Assembly: GCF_047663525.1 (NCBI RefSeq)
Contig: NC_092591.1
Coordinates: forward strand, 29,855,001-29,919,000
Length of the DNA stretch: 64,000 nucleotides
Direction: 5' to 3'
Source of the DNA: Anas platyrhynchos
Lineage: Eukaryota > Chordata > Aves > Anseriformes > Anatidae
Shown one piece after another: positions 1 to 8,960 of the stretch. The number at the start of each line of letters is the position of its first letter. The stretch's first letter is position 1. A model generated the notes under the pieces. It did not search any database and was not told the origin of the DNA. It saw only the letters and a list, made by a program, of their open reading frames with translations. Position numbers and translations under genes: made by a program.

Positions 1-1
1 G

Positions 2-910
2 ACGGCCGAGGGAGAAGAGGTGTGCGAGATAGACGTCCCCGACGTGGCCGTGGACGGCGCCACGCTGCTCATCTGCCTCTGCGGGCTGGTGGGCAATGGG
101 GCCGTCCTCTGGCTCCTCGGCTGCCGCATCCGCAGGAACCCCATCACCGTCTACGTGCTCAACCTGGCCGTCGCTGACTTCACCTTCCTCCTCCTCATGC
201 TCACCTCCTCGCTCCTCTACATCCTGGACAGCCTCTCCTGCAACACCTTCCCTTTCTTTGCGTACCTCAAGTCGTTCCTCCTGCCCCTGCTGCTCACCCA
301 CAACATGGGCATGTACCTGCTGACAGCCATCAGCATCGAGAGGTGCGTGTCCGTCATCTGCTCCAGCAGCCCCTGCGGCCACCGCCCCCAGCACCTGTCG
401 GCCGTGGTGTGTGCCCTGCTCTGGGCCCTCTCTATTTCTGTAATTGCTGCAGTAGCTGTCCTGTGCCTGTCACACCAGCACGACCAATGCCGTCTGGCCC
501 TCATCTCCATGTACGCCCTCAACTTCACCGTCTTTGCACCATCCATGGTCATCTCTAGCATACTTCTCTTCATTAAGGTCCAGTGCAGCTCCCAGCAGCG
601 CCAGCCCAGGAGGCTCTACATCGTTATCTTCCTCACCGTCCTCTTCTTCCTCCTCTTCACTCTTCCCCTCAGCATCTGGAATTTCGTGCAGCATATCAGT
701 TACAGCATCGGGCACTCCCAGGTTGTTTTCCTGCTTGCCTGCATCAACAGTAGCATCAACCCCTTCATCTACTTCCTGGTGGGGAGCTGCCGGAGGCGCT
801 GCTCCTTGGTGTCCCTCCAGGTGGCCTTCCGGAGGGTCTTCGAGGAGCTGGCCGATGACACGGTGTGCAGTGACAATGCCACGATGGACACGCTGAGCCC
901 AGTTTGTTGA
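2..910 (+). CDS. Mas-related G-protein coupled receptor (copy 1), 5' end cut by window
   Basis: Seven-transmembrane rhodopsin-like receptor of the MRGPR family; family members sit in the plasma membrane and often sense peptides or small amines. The frame is open from base 2, so the true ATG lies outside the window; copy 2 suggests about 15 residues are missing. Visible: TM1 with GN (LVGNGAVL), TM2 NLAVAD, an ERC motif after TM3 in place of DRY (typical of MRGPRs), and TM7 NPFIY followed by a basic helix 8. The stop is TGA at 908-910. By eye it matches the minus-strand copy at 2688-3605 at roughly nine residues in ten, but the loop after ERC reads CSSSPCGHRP where copy 2 has CPLWYRCHRP, and the C-terminal tail is longer and different. 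Birds carry MRGPRH-like receptors; I do not assign a paralogue letter. The family call is firm, the orthologue is not. Confidence 0.88.
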   Translation, partial: TAEGEEVCEIDVPDVAVDGATLLICLCGLVGNGAVLWLLGCRIRRNPITVYVLNLAVADFTFLLLMLTSSLLYILDSLSCNTFPFFAYLKSFLLPLLLTHNMGMYLLTAISIERCVSVICSSSPCGHRPQHLSAVVCALLWALSISVIAAVAVLCLSHQHDQCRLALISMYALNFTVFAPSMVISSILLFIKVQCSSQQRQPRRLYIVIFLTVLFFLLFTLPLSIWNFVQHISYSIGHSQVVFLLACINSSINPFIYFLVGSCRRRCSLVSLQVAFRRVFEELADDTVCSDNATMDTLSPVC

Positions 911-978
911 GGCCTTTCTGTTACTCTGCTTAAAGCCCCCCCAGATGATGGTTGTGGGTTTCACTGGGGACCCAGATC

Positions 979-984
979 AATAAA
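979..984 (+). terminator. Poly(A) signal of MRGPR copy 1
   Basis: AATAAA lies 69 bases after the stop codon, with T-rich sequence (tgtctgccctgtttcccc) just downstream. This implies a very short 3'UTR. Confidence 0.75.
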
Positions 985-1796
985 TGTCTGCCCTGTTTCC
1001 CCAGGTGTCACCCTCTCACTGCTCCCTGCAGACAATAACGGGGCGTGGGTGGGGAACGGGGGGAAGAAGAGAAAATGTAATTATGTAATTTGGAGGTCAG
1101 TGGGGGGCAGGATTCCTGGTAGGATTCCCTGCAAGTGCACAGCTTTTCTCATCCCCACAACCCTCCCCAGCAGTACCGTTCCCCAAAGGAATGTGCCCCA
1201 GAGGGCAGAGTTCCCGTCTGATGCTGTCAGACTGCCACATTTCTGCTTTTTGGGATGAGTATTGCCTTTGGGAAAGGCTGACTCATGTGTGAGTGGGGAA
1301 AAACCTGCCTGGTGTCCTAAGCTCCTCTCCCACATCCCCTGTGCAGCCTCCCCCCTGCTCTGCCCCCCTCCTGGCTCCAGAAAGGCCAACAGTGGGGCAC
1401 CCAGCAAGGCTCTGCTGATGCCCCCATGCTCCCACAGGACCAGCTCCTGCGTCACTGCGGCTTGGTGTCGATACACAGCACCCCTGAGCAGCCTGGGGTC
1501 CATGCCCACGCCCAGGCTGGGAGGTCTCCCATCCCGCAGGGCACTTGCCGATGTCCCCACACGTGGCATGCAGGCCCCGGGGGAAAGCCCCCGCTCCCCA
1601 GTCAGTGGTCCCCGGACCCCATCCCTGCCACCGCCTGCTGGGATCAGGCGCTAAGCCCCCGGGCTGGAGCTCCCCGTGCGCCTTCCCCACTCCTCACGTC
1701 CTGGTGCGCGCAGAGCCCCCAGCCCCAGCCCCCCAGAGGTGCCCCCAGCCCCAGGCCACGAAGAGGAGGAACGAGAGGCAGCGGCAGAGCAGCGGC
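985..1796. other. Intergenic spacer between MRGPR copy 1 and the minisatellite
   Basis: About 0.8 kb of C-rich, mildly repetitive sequence. Reading frames are open on both strands but have low-complexity composition and no recognisable domain. I see no gene here. Confidence 0.5.
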
Positions 1797-1802
1797 TTTA
1801 TT
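1797..1802 (-). terminator. Possible minus-strand poly(A) signal
   Basis: TTTATT on the plus strand gives AATAAA on the minus strand. It is the nearest minus-strand AATAAA I found by eye downstream of MRGPR copy 2, about 0.9 kb past its stop. If used, the 3'UTR of copy 2 would contain the whole minisatellite and the CpG-rich stretch at about 1810-2030. It could instead end an unrelated minus-strand transcript. Confidence 0.4.
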
Positions 1803-2029
1803 GGGGGCAGAGCCGGGGTCCGGGAGGACGCGGGGGCTGGGGGCGCCGGGCGCTGTGCGGGGGTGTCCCGCAACGGAGCCCGTCCCGGGCCGGCGGAGCC
1901 CCCGCACCCAGCGTCGAAGCGCCGCTTCTCCGGGGGGTTGCGCGGAGCCCTCCGGTTTCCTCTTTCCACGCTGGAGGGCAGCAAAGCCCCGCGCTCCGCG
2001 TCGAGGTGGCCGGGAGATGCGGGGACGGG

Positions 2030-2575
2030 ACTGGAGGGGACAGGAGGGGACGGGGATGGAGGGAATGGGCATGGGACGGGGCGAGAAAAGGGTCCCGACG
2101 GATACGGGGATGGGGATGGGATGGAAGGGGCGTGGGACAGGATGGAAGAGGATGGGATGGGGATGGTATTGGGAAGGGGATGGGGATGGGGATGGAAACA
2201 AACAGCAGCAGAGATGAGGATCGGGATGGGACACGGATGGGAACAGGGCAGGGTTTAGTATGGGGACAGGGAAGGGGATGGGGAGAGAATGAGACAGGAC
2301 ATGACAGGGTGGGGACAGGGTTGGGATTAGGATGGGATAGAGATGGGGACAAAGACCAGACAGGGAATGGGATGGGATGGCAAAGGATAGGGAAGGGGAT
2401 GGAGACAGGATGGGGATCCAGACTGGGACAGGGAATGGCATGGGATGCACAGGGAGGGAGAAGGATGGGAACTGAGCTGGGATGGTGATGTGGACAGGAA
2501 AAGGATGGGAACAGGATGAGGACAGGTTGGGGATGGGACAGGGATAGGGATGGGGTAACGACAGGACACGAACAC
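2030..2575. repeat. G-rich minisatellite (GGGATG-type units)
   Basis: Roughly 0.5 kb of degenerate tandem units built on ggggatggg / gggatggaa / gggacagg. Nearly all pyrimidines are on the minus strand and the plus strand has many GGG runs. The long open frames on both strands here (for example the minus-strand P/S/H-rich frame at 1644-2678) are by-products of the repeat, not proteins. Confidence 0.85.
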
Positions 2576-2687
2576 ATCCTGACAAGCAGCCATGGGAAGG
2601 TGACCCGTGGGGTGGCCATGAAGAGGTGTGGGCAGCTGAGCATGAAGCTGGGGGACGCAGCGCAGACAGTGAAACCACAGTGGCCTC

Positions 2688-3605
2688 TCAGCTGGAGATC
2701 ACAGTGACCCCTGTCTCCTCAAAGACCCTCCGGAAGGCCACCTGGAGGGACACCAAGGAGCAGCGCCTCCGGCAGCTCCCCACCAGGAAGTAGATGAAGG
2801 GGTTGATGCTGCTGTTGATGCAGGCAAGCAGGAAAACAACCTGGGAGTGCCCCATACTGATATTGATATGCTGCACGAAATTCCAGATGCTGAGGGGGAC
2901 CATTAAAAGGAGGAAGAAGAGGACAGTGAGGAAGATGACGATATAGAGCCTCCTGGGCTGGCGCCGCTGGGAGCCGCACTGGACCTTAATGAACAGGATC
3001 ACATTGGAAATGACCATGGGTGGGGCAAAAATAAGGAAGTTGAGGGCATACATGGAGATGAGGGACAGACGGCATTGGTCTTGCTGGTGTGTCAGGCACG
3101 GGACAGCTACTATAGCAATTACAGAAATGGAGAGGGCCCAGAGCAGGGCACACACCACAGCTGACAGGTGCTGGGGGCGGTGGCAGCGGTACCAGAGTGG
3201 GCACAGGACAGACACGCACCTCTCGATGCTGATGGCTGTCAGCAGGTACATGCCCATGTTGTGGGTGAACAGCAGGGGCAGGAAGAACGGCGTGAGGTAT
3301 GAGAAGAAATGGAAGGTGTGGCAGGAGAGGCTGTCCAGGATGTAGAGGATCGCGGAGGTGAGCATGAGGAGGAGGAAGATGAAGTCAGCGACGGCCAGGT
3401 TGAGCACGTAGACGGTGATGGGGTTCCTGCGGATGCGGCAGCCAAGGAGCCAGAGGACGGCCCCATTGCCCACCAGCCCGCAGAGGCAGATGAGCAGCGA
3501 GGCGCCGTCCACGGCCACGTCGGGGACGTCTATCTCGCACACCTCTTCTCCCTCGACCGTCGGCGTGGGTGGCGGAGGAGACGGGGCCGTGTGGTTGGGC
3601 TCCAT
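2688..3605 (-). CDS. Mas-related G-protein coupled receptor (copy 2), complete single-exon CDS
   Basis: Complete 305-residue class A receptor on the minus strand, ATG at 3605-3603 and stop at 2690-2688. It begins with MEPNHT, a consensus N-glycosylation site (NHT) in a short proline-rich extracellular tail. Seven hydrophobic segments follow: TM1 with GN at about residues 45-46, TM2 NLAVAD, TM3 ending in the MRGPR-type ERC, the conserved PLWYRC stretch of the second intracellular loop, and TM7 NPFIY before a basic helix 8. The tail is short and ends VISS. A possible splice acceptor (ctgcag on the minus strand, at about 3645) lies just upstream of the ATG, which would fit a single coding exon with a non-coding 5' exon; this is inference. 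It converges on copy 1, so the pair is an inverted duplication. Confidence 0.92.
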   Translation of the reverse strand: MEPNHTAPSPPPPTPTVEGEEVCEIDVPDVAVDGASLLICLCGLVGNGAVLWLLGCRIRRNPITVYVLNLAVADFIFLLLMLTSAILYILDSLSCHTFHFFSYLTPFFLPLLFTHNMGMYLLTAISIERCVSVLCPLWYRCHRPQHLSAVVCALLWALSISVIAIVAVPCLTHQQDQCRLSLISMYALNFLIFAPPMVISNVILFIKVQCGSQRRQPRRLYIVIFLTVLFFLLLMVPLSIWNFVQHINISMGHSQVVFLLACINSSINPFIYFLVGSCRRRCSLVSLQVAFRRVFEETGVTVISS

Positions 3606-4616
3606 GGCAGGAGGCCAGGCGGTGGTGGGATGGGGTCCTGGCTGCAGTCAGAGCAGGGGGCAGGGGGTGAGCAGGACCCCGAGGGTGAGTGGGATGAGGC
3701 CAGGAGCAGGGCTCAGGAGATGGCCGGGCTGGGGACATGCTGGGGACAGAGGGCTGAGGAGGCGGCTGCCCTGCCAGTGGTGGGCAGAGTGTGGAGCAGA
3801 GGGCAAGGGGCTGCAGGAAGAGGGTTAAGGGGGGCGAGGGGGCTGCAGGGGCCTCGCGGGAGGCGCCAGCAGCGCCCTGGTCCAGGCTCGCCCCCATCCC
3901 TACCTTTCCAGGCAGCGGTCTGCGTCCTGTCCAGCTGGAGCCGTCCTTGCCACCGTCCTCTCAGGCGAGGAGATTTCGTGTCTCTGTGTCCTCAGAGGAC
4001 CTGAGCAGACCTGAGCCTCCTCCGTCCCCTCCGAACAGCGCTGCTCCTTGGGCGTTGCTGCAGGAGCACTGGTCAGGTGGTGAGAGCTCTGCCTCTCTCG
4101 GCGATAGTGGCTGCATCTCCCAGCCTCTTCCCTCATCAAATTTCTGTTGGTCTTGGAGGAAAGGAAATGTTTTGCCCAAGAGGATATCCCAGAGGAGAAA
4201 TATTGCAGCAGCTACATCTTGCTGTGAAAGAATCTTGGTGCTTTTAGGATCCAACCTGATATCTCATTAGACTGCTAATTACCACCTTCCTAATTGTTTT
4301 ATTGTGCTCCATTCTCCTCCCCCCTACTCTTCCCTAATGTTGGCATCCTTCTGAGATGGTTCATTACTGTTTGCATTTCCCCTCAGCCTCCCAGCGAGGC
4401 CTGGCCACAGGATCTGGTCCATGCTCGTCATGTCATGTCCTCGGGGGGGTGTTCAGTGTCGGAGCCATGGGCTCAAGCTGGGGCCAGGCTGCAGGGGACG
4501 CAGGGGGGGAGCTGCAGGAGGGCAGACGGGAAGGGCGAGGGCCACAGGTGACACCGTCAGCCGGGCCCAGGGAGGGACAGGGCTCCACAAGTCACCTGCT
4601 GGGCCAGGAGGAGCCG
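3606..4616. other. Intergenic region between MRGPR copy 2 and RHOD
   Basis: GC-rich to about 4130, then AT-richer at 4200-4330 with TAAT-containing motifs (cattagactgctaattacc and cctaattg), then GC-rich again. It presumably holds the promoter and 5' exon of the minus-strand receptor and distal RHOD control sequence. No coding exon is recognised. Confidence 0.5.
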
Positions 4617-4680
4617 TGAGTCATCCCGTGCCTCCCTCCGCCCTGGACTTTGCCTCCGGTGGATGCTCGGGGCGATAAAA
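4617..4680 (+). promoter_or_regulatory. Putative RHOD core promoter with AP-1 site and TATA-like box
   Basis: TGAGTCA at 4617-4623 is a consensus AP-1 site. About 50 bases on, a GATAAAA stretch (about 4672-4678) lies roughly 100 bases before the RHOD ATG at 4776, a position fitting a TATA-like element. Transcription start is not determined. Confidence 0.4.
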
Positions 4681-4775
4681 CCGGCGGAGGCCAGGGAGGG
4701 AGTGGGACGCGCAGGGTCCTCACAGGGTGCTGGGGCCCGGAGAGGCGTCCCCGCGGCCAGGCCCACCGTGCCCAC

Positions 4776-6082
4776 ATGCAGCAGGCGCCTGGGGGGCAGA
4801 GCCCACCCCCGGGGCCCCCCGAGGCCGCGGGCGCCGAGACCAAGGCCGCTGAGATCAAGGCCGTCATCGTCGGGGACGGAGGCTGCGGGAAGACGTCGCT
4901 GCTGATGGTCTTTGCCAGAGGGGACTTCCCCAAGGTGAGGCTCCTCCTGCCTGCCCCACGCCCCCGGTGGCACCGGGACCCTCGCCCTGCCCATATCCCC
5001 CCATGGGTCCCCTCGCTGGGGACAGGGCCCTGGGACGTGGCTTTAGTCGGCACCAGGGGGGTCCCACTGGGTCCCAGCCACCCACCCAAGGCTCGGTGCT
5101 GCTGCGGGAGACCAGGAGTATCCCAACTGCCTCCCCATGGGCCTTGTCCACCCCCCCCCCCAGTCCCTCACCCCACCCCAGGGGCCTCTCCGAGCCACCT
5201 GCTGCCCACACGCCCTGTCCCCTGCCAGGTCTACGTCCCCACGGTGTTCGAGAAGTACACGGCCTCCTTCCAGGTTGACGGAAAGCCTGTGAAGATCCAC
5301 CTCTGGGACACGGCAGGTGGGAAGGGATGGGAGGGGACAGCCTCGGGTGTGTCCCAGTGCGCGGAGGCACTGGGGACAGGGTCCCCCATGGGTGTCCCCG
5401 CTGCCTGCCATCCCCCACGTCCCCTCGGCGTGGGGACAGGCGTGGTCCATCGGGGAGCCGGCTGCTGAGGGTCTGCTGCTGCGCCTGCAGGGCAGGAGGA
5501 CTATGACAGGCTTCGCCCGCTGTCCTACTCGGACGCCAATGTCGTCCTCATGTGCTTCGATGTCACCAACCGCAGCAGCTACGACAACATCCTGACCAAG
5601 GTAAGGCAGCGCCGGGGGCTGCTCCCGCCCCATGCAGCCTCCCCAAGGGGGATGCCCACCTATTCCCTCGTCTGTCCCACCCCCCGTTCCCCACAGTGGT
5701 ACCCGGAGGTGAACCACTTCTGCAAGGGTGTCCCCGTCCTGCTGGTGGGCTGCAAGACCGACCTGCGGCAGGACCCCGAGGTGCTGCGCGAGCTGCGGCA
5801 GGGCCGCCAGGAGCCCATCACCTCGCAGCAGGTGGGTGTCCCCCCCTGGCAGGGGACATGAGCCCAGCACGGGGCGACAGGATGGGGCTCAGCTGCTGTC
5901 ACTGCTCTCTGAAGGGGGAGGCCATGGCCCGGCAGGTCCACGCCGTGTCCTACTTCGAGTGCTCAGCCAGGTACCAGGAAAACGTCAGGGACATCTTCGC
6001 TGCCACCTGCGCCACCGCGCTGCGCTCCATCCGACGTCCCCGACGCAGGAGATGGACCCGGAGGGGCTGCACGCTCTCCTGA
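4776..6082 (+). CDS. RHOD: Rho-related GTP-binding protein RhoD
   Basis: Small GTPase of the Rho family, acting on endosome motility and actin organisation at membranes. Five exons: 4776-4934, 5229-5316, 5491-5600, 5697-5831, 5915-6082, all GT/AG, giving 219 residues (human about 210). A proline- and glycine-rich N-terminal extension precedes the P-loop GDGGCGKTS (residues 33-41). Then come the switch I region ([10 protein letters not shown]), switch [12 protein letters not shown], the CKTD form of the G4 motif typical of the RhoD/RhoF branch, and G5 ECSA. The C-terminus has an arginine-rich stretch followed by a CAAX box, CTLS; a final serine predicts farnesylation. Human RhoD ends in a different CAAX, so lipid choice may differ. 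Identity rests on the YPEVNHFCK region, the N-terminal extension and the neighbouring KDM2A. Confidence 0.93.
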
Positions 6083-6257
6083 GACCCCGCACCCCCAGCC
6101 TGGGCACCATGGGGCAGGCACGGAGACCCCCCGTGCATGGAGAGGAGCCTGCCCGCAGCCGCCCCACTGCTGAGAACTGACCCGGGGGACTCCCCGGCCC
6201 CCAGACCCGCCGGCCGGGTGGGGGACAGGCACTGAGCGGCCACGGCACGGGTCTGCC

Positions 6258-6263
6258 ATTAAA
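6258..6263 (+). terminator. Poly(A) signal of RHOD
   Basis: ATTAAA, the commonest variant hexamer, sits 176 bases after the RHOD stop, followed by a TG-rich stretch (cactgtgtgg) suited to a downstream element. Confidence 0.7.
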
Positions 6264-6348
6264 GCTTGGAGATCCCAGCACTGTGTGGTACCCACAGGCA
6301 GAGCCTCGGGCACCTGCTGGGGCTCCAAAAGGCACAGCCACGGCACCG

Positions 6349-6761
6349 TGTGTGTTTGTGTACATGTGTGTATGTGTGTATGTGAATGTCTGTGACTGTG
6401 TGTGAACGTGTGTGCATGCATGTGTGTGCATGTGTGTGTGCATGTGTGTTCATGTGCATGTCCATGCGCATGTGAATGTGTGTGCATTTGTACACGTGTG
6501 TGTGTATATATGTATGTGTGTATGTGCAAGTGTATGTGTGTGCGTGTGTGTGTACATCTGTGTGTATGGGTGTGTGAATGTATAGATGTGAATGTACATG
6601 TGTGTACGTGTGTGTATGTACATGTGTGTAGTGAGTGCATGTGTTTGTGTGTGTGTACATGTGTGTGTGTGCATGTGTACATGTGTGCATGTTGGTATGT
6701 GTGTACATGTATGTACGTGTGCATATGCATATGTACGTGGGTGTACATGAGTGTACGTGTT
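6349..6761. repeat. TG-rich microsatellite, left part
   Basis: About 410 bases of imperfect (TG)n with interspersed CATG, TATG and TACA units (tgtgtacatgtgtgtg). Alternating purine-pyrimidine sequence is Z-DNA-prone. It is interrupted by the CR1 element and resumes at 7464. The His/Thr-rich and Cys/Val-rich open frames across it are artefacts. Confidence 0.9.
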
Positions 6762-7463
6762 GGAGAGCTGCCAGGCAGAGAAGGACCTGGGAGTGATGGT
6801 GGACAGTCGGCTGAATATGAGCCAGCAGTGTGCTCAGGTGGCCAAGAAGGCCAACGGCATCCTGGCTTGTATCAGAAACAGTGTGACCAGCAGGGCTAGG
6901 GAGGTGATCGTCCCCCTGTACTCGGCTCTGGTGAGGCCGCACCTCGAGTACTGTGTTCAGTTTTGGGCCCCTCGCTACAAGAAGGACATCGAGGTGCTTG
7001 AGCAGGTCCAGAGAAGGGCGACGAAGCTGGCGAAGGGCCTGGAGAACAAGTCCTACGAGGAGCGGCTGAAGGAGCTGGGCTTGTTCAGCCTAGAGAAGAG
7101 GAGGCTCAGGGGTGACCTTATCGCTCTGTATAAGTACATTAAAGGAGGCTGTAGCGAGGTGGGGGTTGGCCTGTTCTCCCATGTGCCTGGTGACAGGACG
7201 AGGGGGAATGGGCTAAAGTTACGCCAGGGGAGTTTTAGGTTAGATGTTAGGAAGAACTTCTTTACCGAAAGGGTTGTTAGGCACTGGAACGGGCTGCCCA
7301 GGGAGGTGGTGGAGTCACCATCCCGGGAAGTCTTCAAAAGACGTTTAGATGTAGAGCTTAGGGATATGGTTTAGTGGGGACTGTTAGTGTTAGGTCAGAG
7401 GTTGGACTCGATGATCTTGAGGTCTCTTCCAACCTAGAAATTCTGTGATTCTGTGATTCTGTG
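6762..7463 (+). mobile_element. CR1 LINE, 5'-truncated, with intact 3' end of ORF2
   Basis: Non-LTR retrotransposon fragment of the CR1 (chicken repeat 1) class. The last about 205 codons of the reverse-transcriptase ORF are open without stop or frameshift, ending TAG at 7372-7374. The short 3'UTR ends in three tandem ATTCTGTG octamers (7440-7463), the CR1 hallmark. Loss of the 5' end is the usual result of incomplete reverse transcription. The intact frame suggests a fairly young insertion. It lies inside a TG microsatellite, which continues directly on both sides. Confidence 0.93.
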
Positions 7464-7541
7464 TGTGAGTACACGTGTGTGTGTGTACATGTCTGTACAT
7501 GTGTGTACATATGTGGTGTGTCCGTGTGTGTGCACACCTCC
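7464..7541. repeat. TG-rich microsatellite, right part
   Basis: About 80 bases of tgtgtgtgtacatg-type repeat that continue the tract seen before the CR1 insertion and end where the CpG island begins. Confidence 0.85.
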
Positions 7542-7935
7542 ATGCGCGGCCCCCTCACCCCCACGCCCCCCTCCCGCCCGCGGCCCCTCGCCCCCACACG
7601 CCCCACTCGGGTCCCCGCACGCATGCGCGGGGCGGGCCGGAGGGGGCGGGGGCCCACGGGGGCGTGGCGGGCGGGCCTGCCCGCGGGAGGGCGCTCGCGC
7701 GCGTCCCTGTGCGGCGCATGCGCGCCCGCTTCCCTCCCCCCCCTCCCTCCCCGCTCCGGCGGGGCGGGGCGGGCGGGCTGCGTGCGCGCGGCCGCGCACG
7801 GCCGAGGCGGGCCGGGCGGGGGGCGGCGCATGCGCGCGGCGCTGGCCGGGGGAGGCGGCGGGGGGGGGCGCGGGGCGGCTGCGGGCGGCGCAGGCGCAGT
7901 GCGGCGGCCGAGGCAGTGTGTATGTGAGGCTCTGA

Positions 7936-8388
7936 CGGGTTCAAAATGGCGGCGGCGGCTCCTGTGTGAGGAGGGGAAGCGCGTCCCGGCCGGGGGGCGG
8001 CGGCGGCGGGGCGGGCAGCGGCGGTGGAGGAGGAGGCGGCGGGGTGGGAGCGGCGGGGTGGCGGCCGGCCGGCAGCGGGCCGCGGGGTGGCGGTGCGGGG
8101 CGCCGGGGGGCGGCGGTGGCGGCTGTGGTGGTTGTGGTGGCGGCGGGGGGACGCGGCGCCGGGCCGGGCAGCGAGGCCCGCGGGGGCCGGGGGCGGCGGG
8201 GGGCGGGCGGGCGGCGGGGCTGTCAGCGGCCGCTGGGGGCGGCGGGGGCGGGGGGGGGCGGCGGCGGGGCCGGCGGGGCGGCCGGGCCCGGTCGCGGTCG
8301 CCGCCTGACCCGGGGCTTCGTCCCCTGCCGTCTGTTGTGTTCCTGCCCGGCCGGCGCTAGAAGAGGACAAAGGCGCAGGAGAGACCTG
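7936..8388 (+). other. KDM2A: KDM2A exon 1, non-coding (5' limit uncertain)
   Basis: A strong donor (CCTG|GTGAGC) at 8388/8389 inside the CpG island fits joining to the acceptor before 9642. The 5' limit given is only the last in-frame stop before this region; the real transcription start is unknown and may be near the YY1 element. There is no ATG in the frame of the KDM2A protein here, so the exon is called 5'UTR. Confidence 0.6.
7946..7969 (+). other. Possible upstream ORF in the KDM2A 5'UTR
   Basis: An ATG inside the YY1-type element opens a seven-codon frame (MAAAAPV) ending TGA. It would affect translation only if transcription starts upstream of it, which is unproven. Confidence 0.3.
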
Positions 8389-8960
8389 GTGAGCCACTCG
8401 CGGCGGGGCGGGGGGGGGGGGGGGGGCGCCGGCCGCCGGTCGCCAAGTTTCCGCAAGTCCCTGGAGGGGAGGGGAGAAAGGAGGAGAGGAGAGGGGCCGG
8501 GCGGGGGGAGCCGGCTGCCGCCCCCGGGGGGCCGGCCGGGGGGCAGCGGGAGGGCCGGGCCCCTCCGGGGGGGGTCGGGCCGGGCCCCTCCGGGAAGTTG
8601 GCGGGGGGCCGGGCGGCGGTGACAGCTCCCCGGGGGGTGACAGCCCCCGCGCCGCTTTGTTCCGCCGGGCACCGGGCCCCGCCGGGCCGGGGCAGGGCCG
8701 GGAGGGGGCGCGGGGCTCGGGGGGTGTTTACAAACAGCGTTCGGGCCGGTCCCGGTGCTGGCGGTGGGGGGAGAGCGGTGCTGCGCTGTCAAACCTTCCC
8801 CGGGGGGGCTGGGGGCAGAGAAAGCTCCGGGGGGGGACAGCGGTGCTGCCCGTGCTACGGCAGCAGGTCCCGTGGTACCGCCCGGGATGGCAGAGTCCTG
8901 CCCCGAAGTCGTAGGCGTGGGGTTAGGAGCTGCGGTGTAGCTAGGTGCTGCTTTCATTCT

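Larger units (their letters stand above)
7545..8960 (+). promoter_or_regulatory. CpG-island promoter of KDM2A
   Basis: About 1.4 kb of very GC-rich, CpG-dense sequence. It holds two perfect NRF1 palindromes (GCGCATGCGC at 7714-7723 and 7826-7835), related sites at about 7619-7628 and 7889-7898, and a YY1-type AAAATGGCGGC element at 7943-7953. These are typical of TATA-less housekeeping promoters. A 17-G run at 8410-8426 follows the exon 1 donor. KDM2A itself binds unmethylated CpG, so this island is also a plausible target of its own product (inference). Confidence 0.85.

Noticed and set aside
20-22. GTG start proposed for MRGPR copy 1
   Set aside because: The frame is open to the window edge and copy 2 shows more N-terminal sequence; the true start is outside.
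1644-2678. Long minus-strand open frame (344 codons) rich in P, S and H
   Set aside because: It runs through the G-rich minisatellite; composition is purely repeat-driven, and the overlapping frames are equally open.
5963-6942. His/Thr-rich and Cys/Val-rich frames over the TG tract
   Set aside because: They are translations of the TG/CA microsatellite.
8223-8957. Proline-rich minus-strand frame in the KDM2A CpG island
   Set aside because: Compositional open frame in CpG island; no homology recognised and no splice context.
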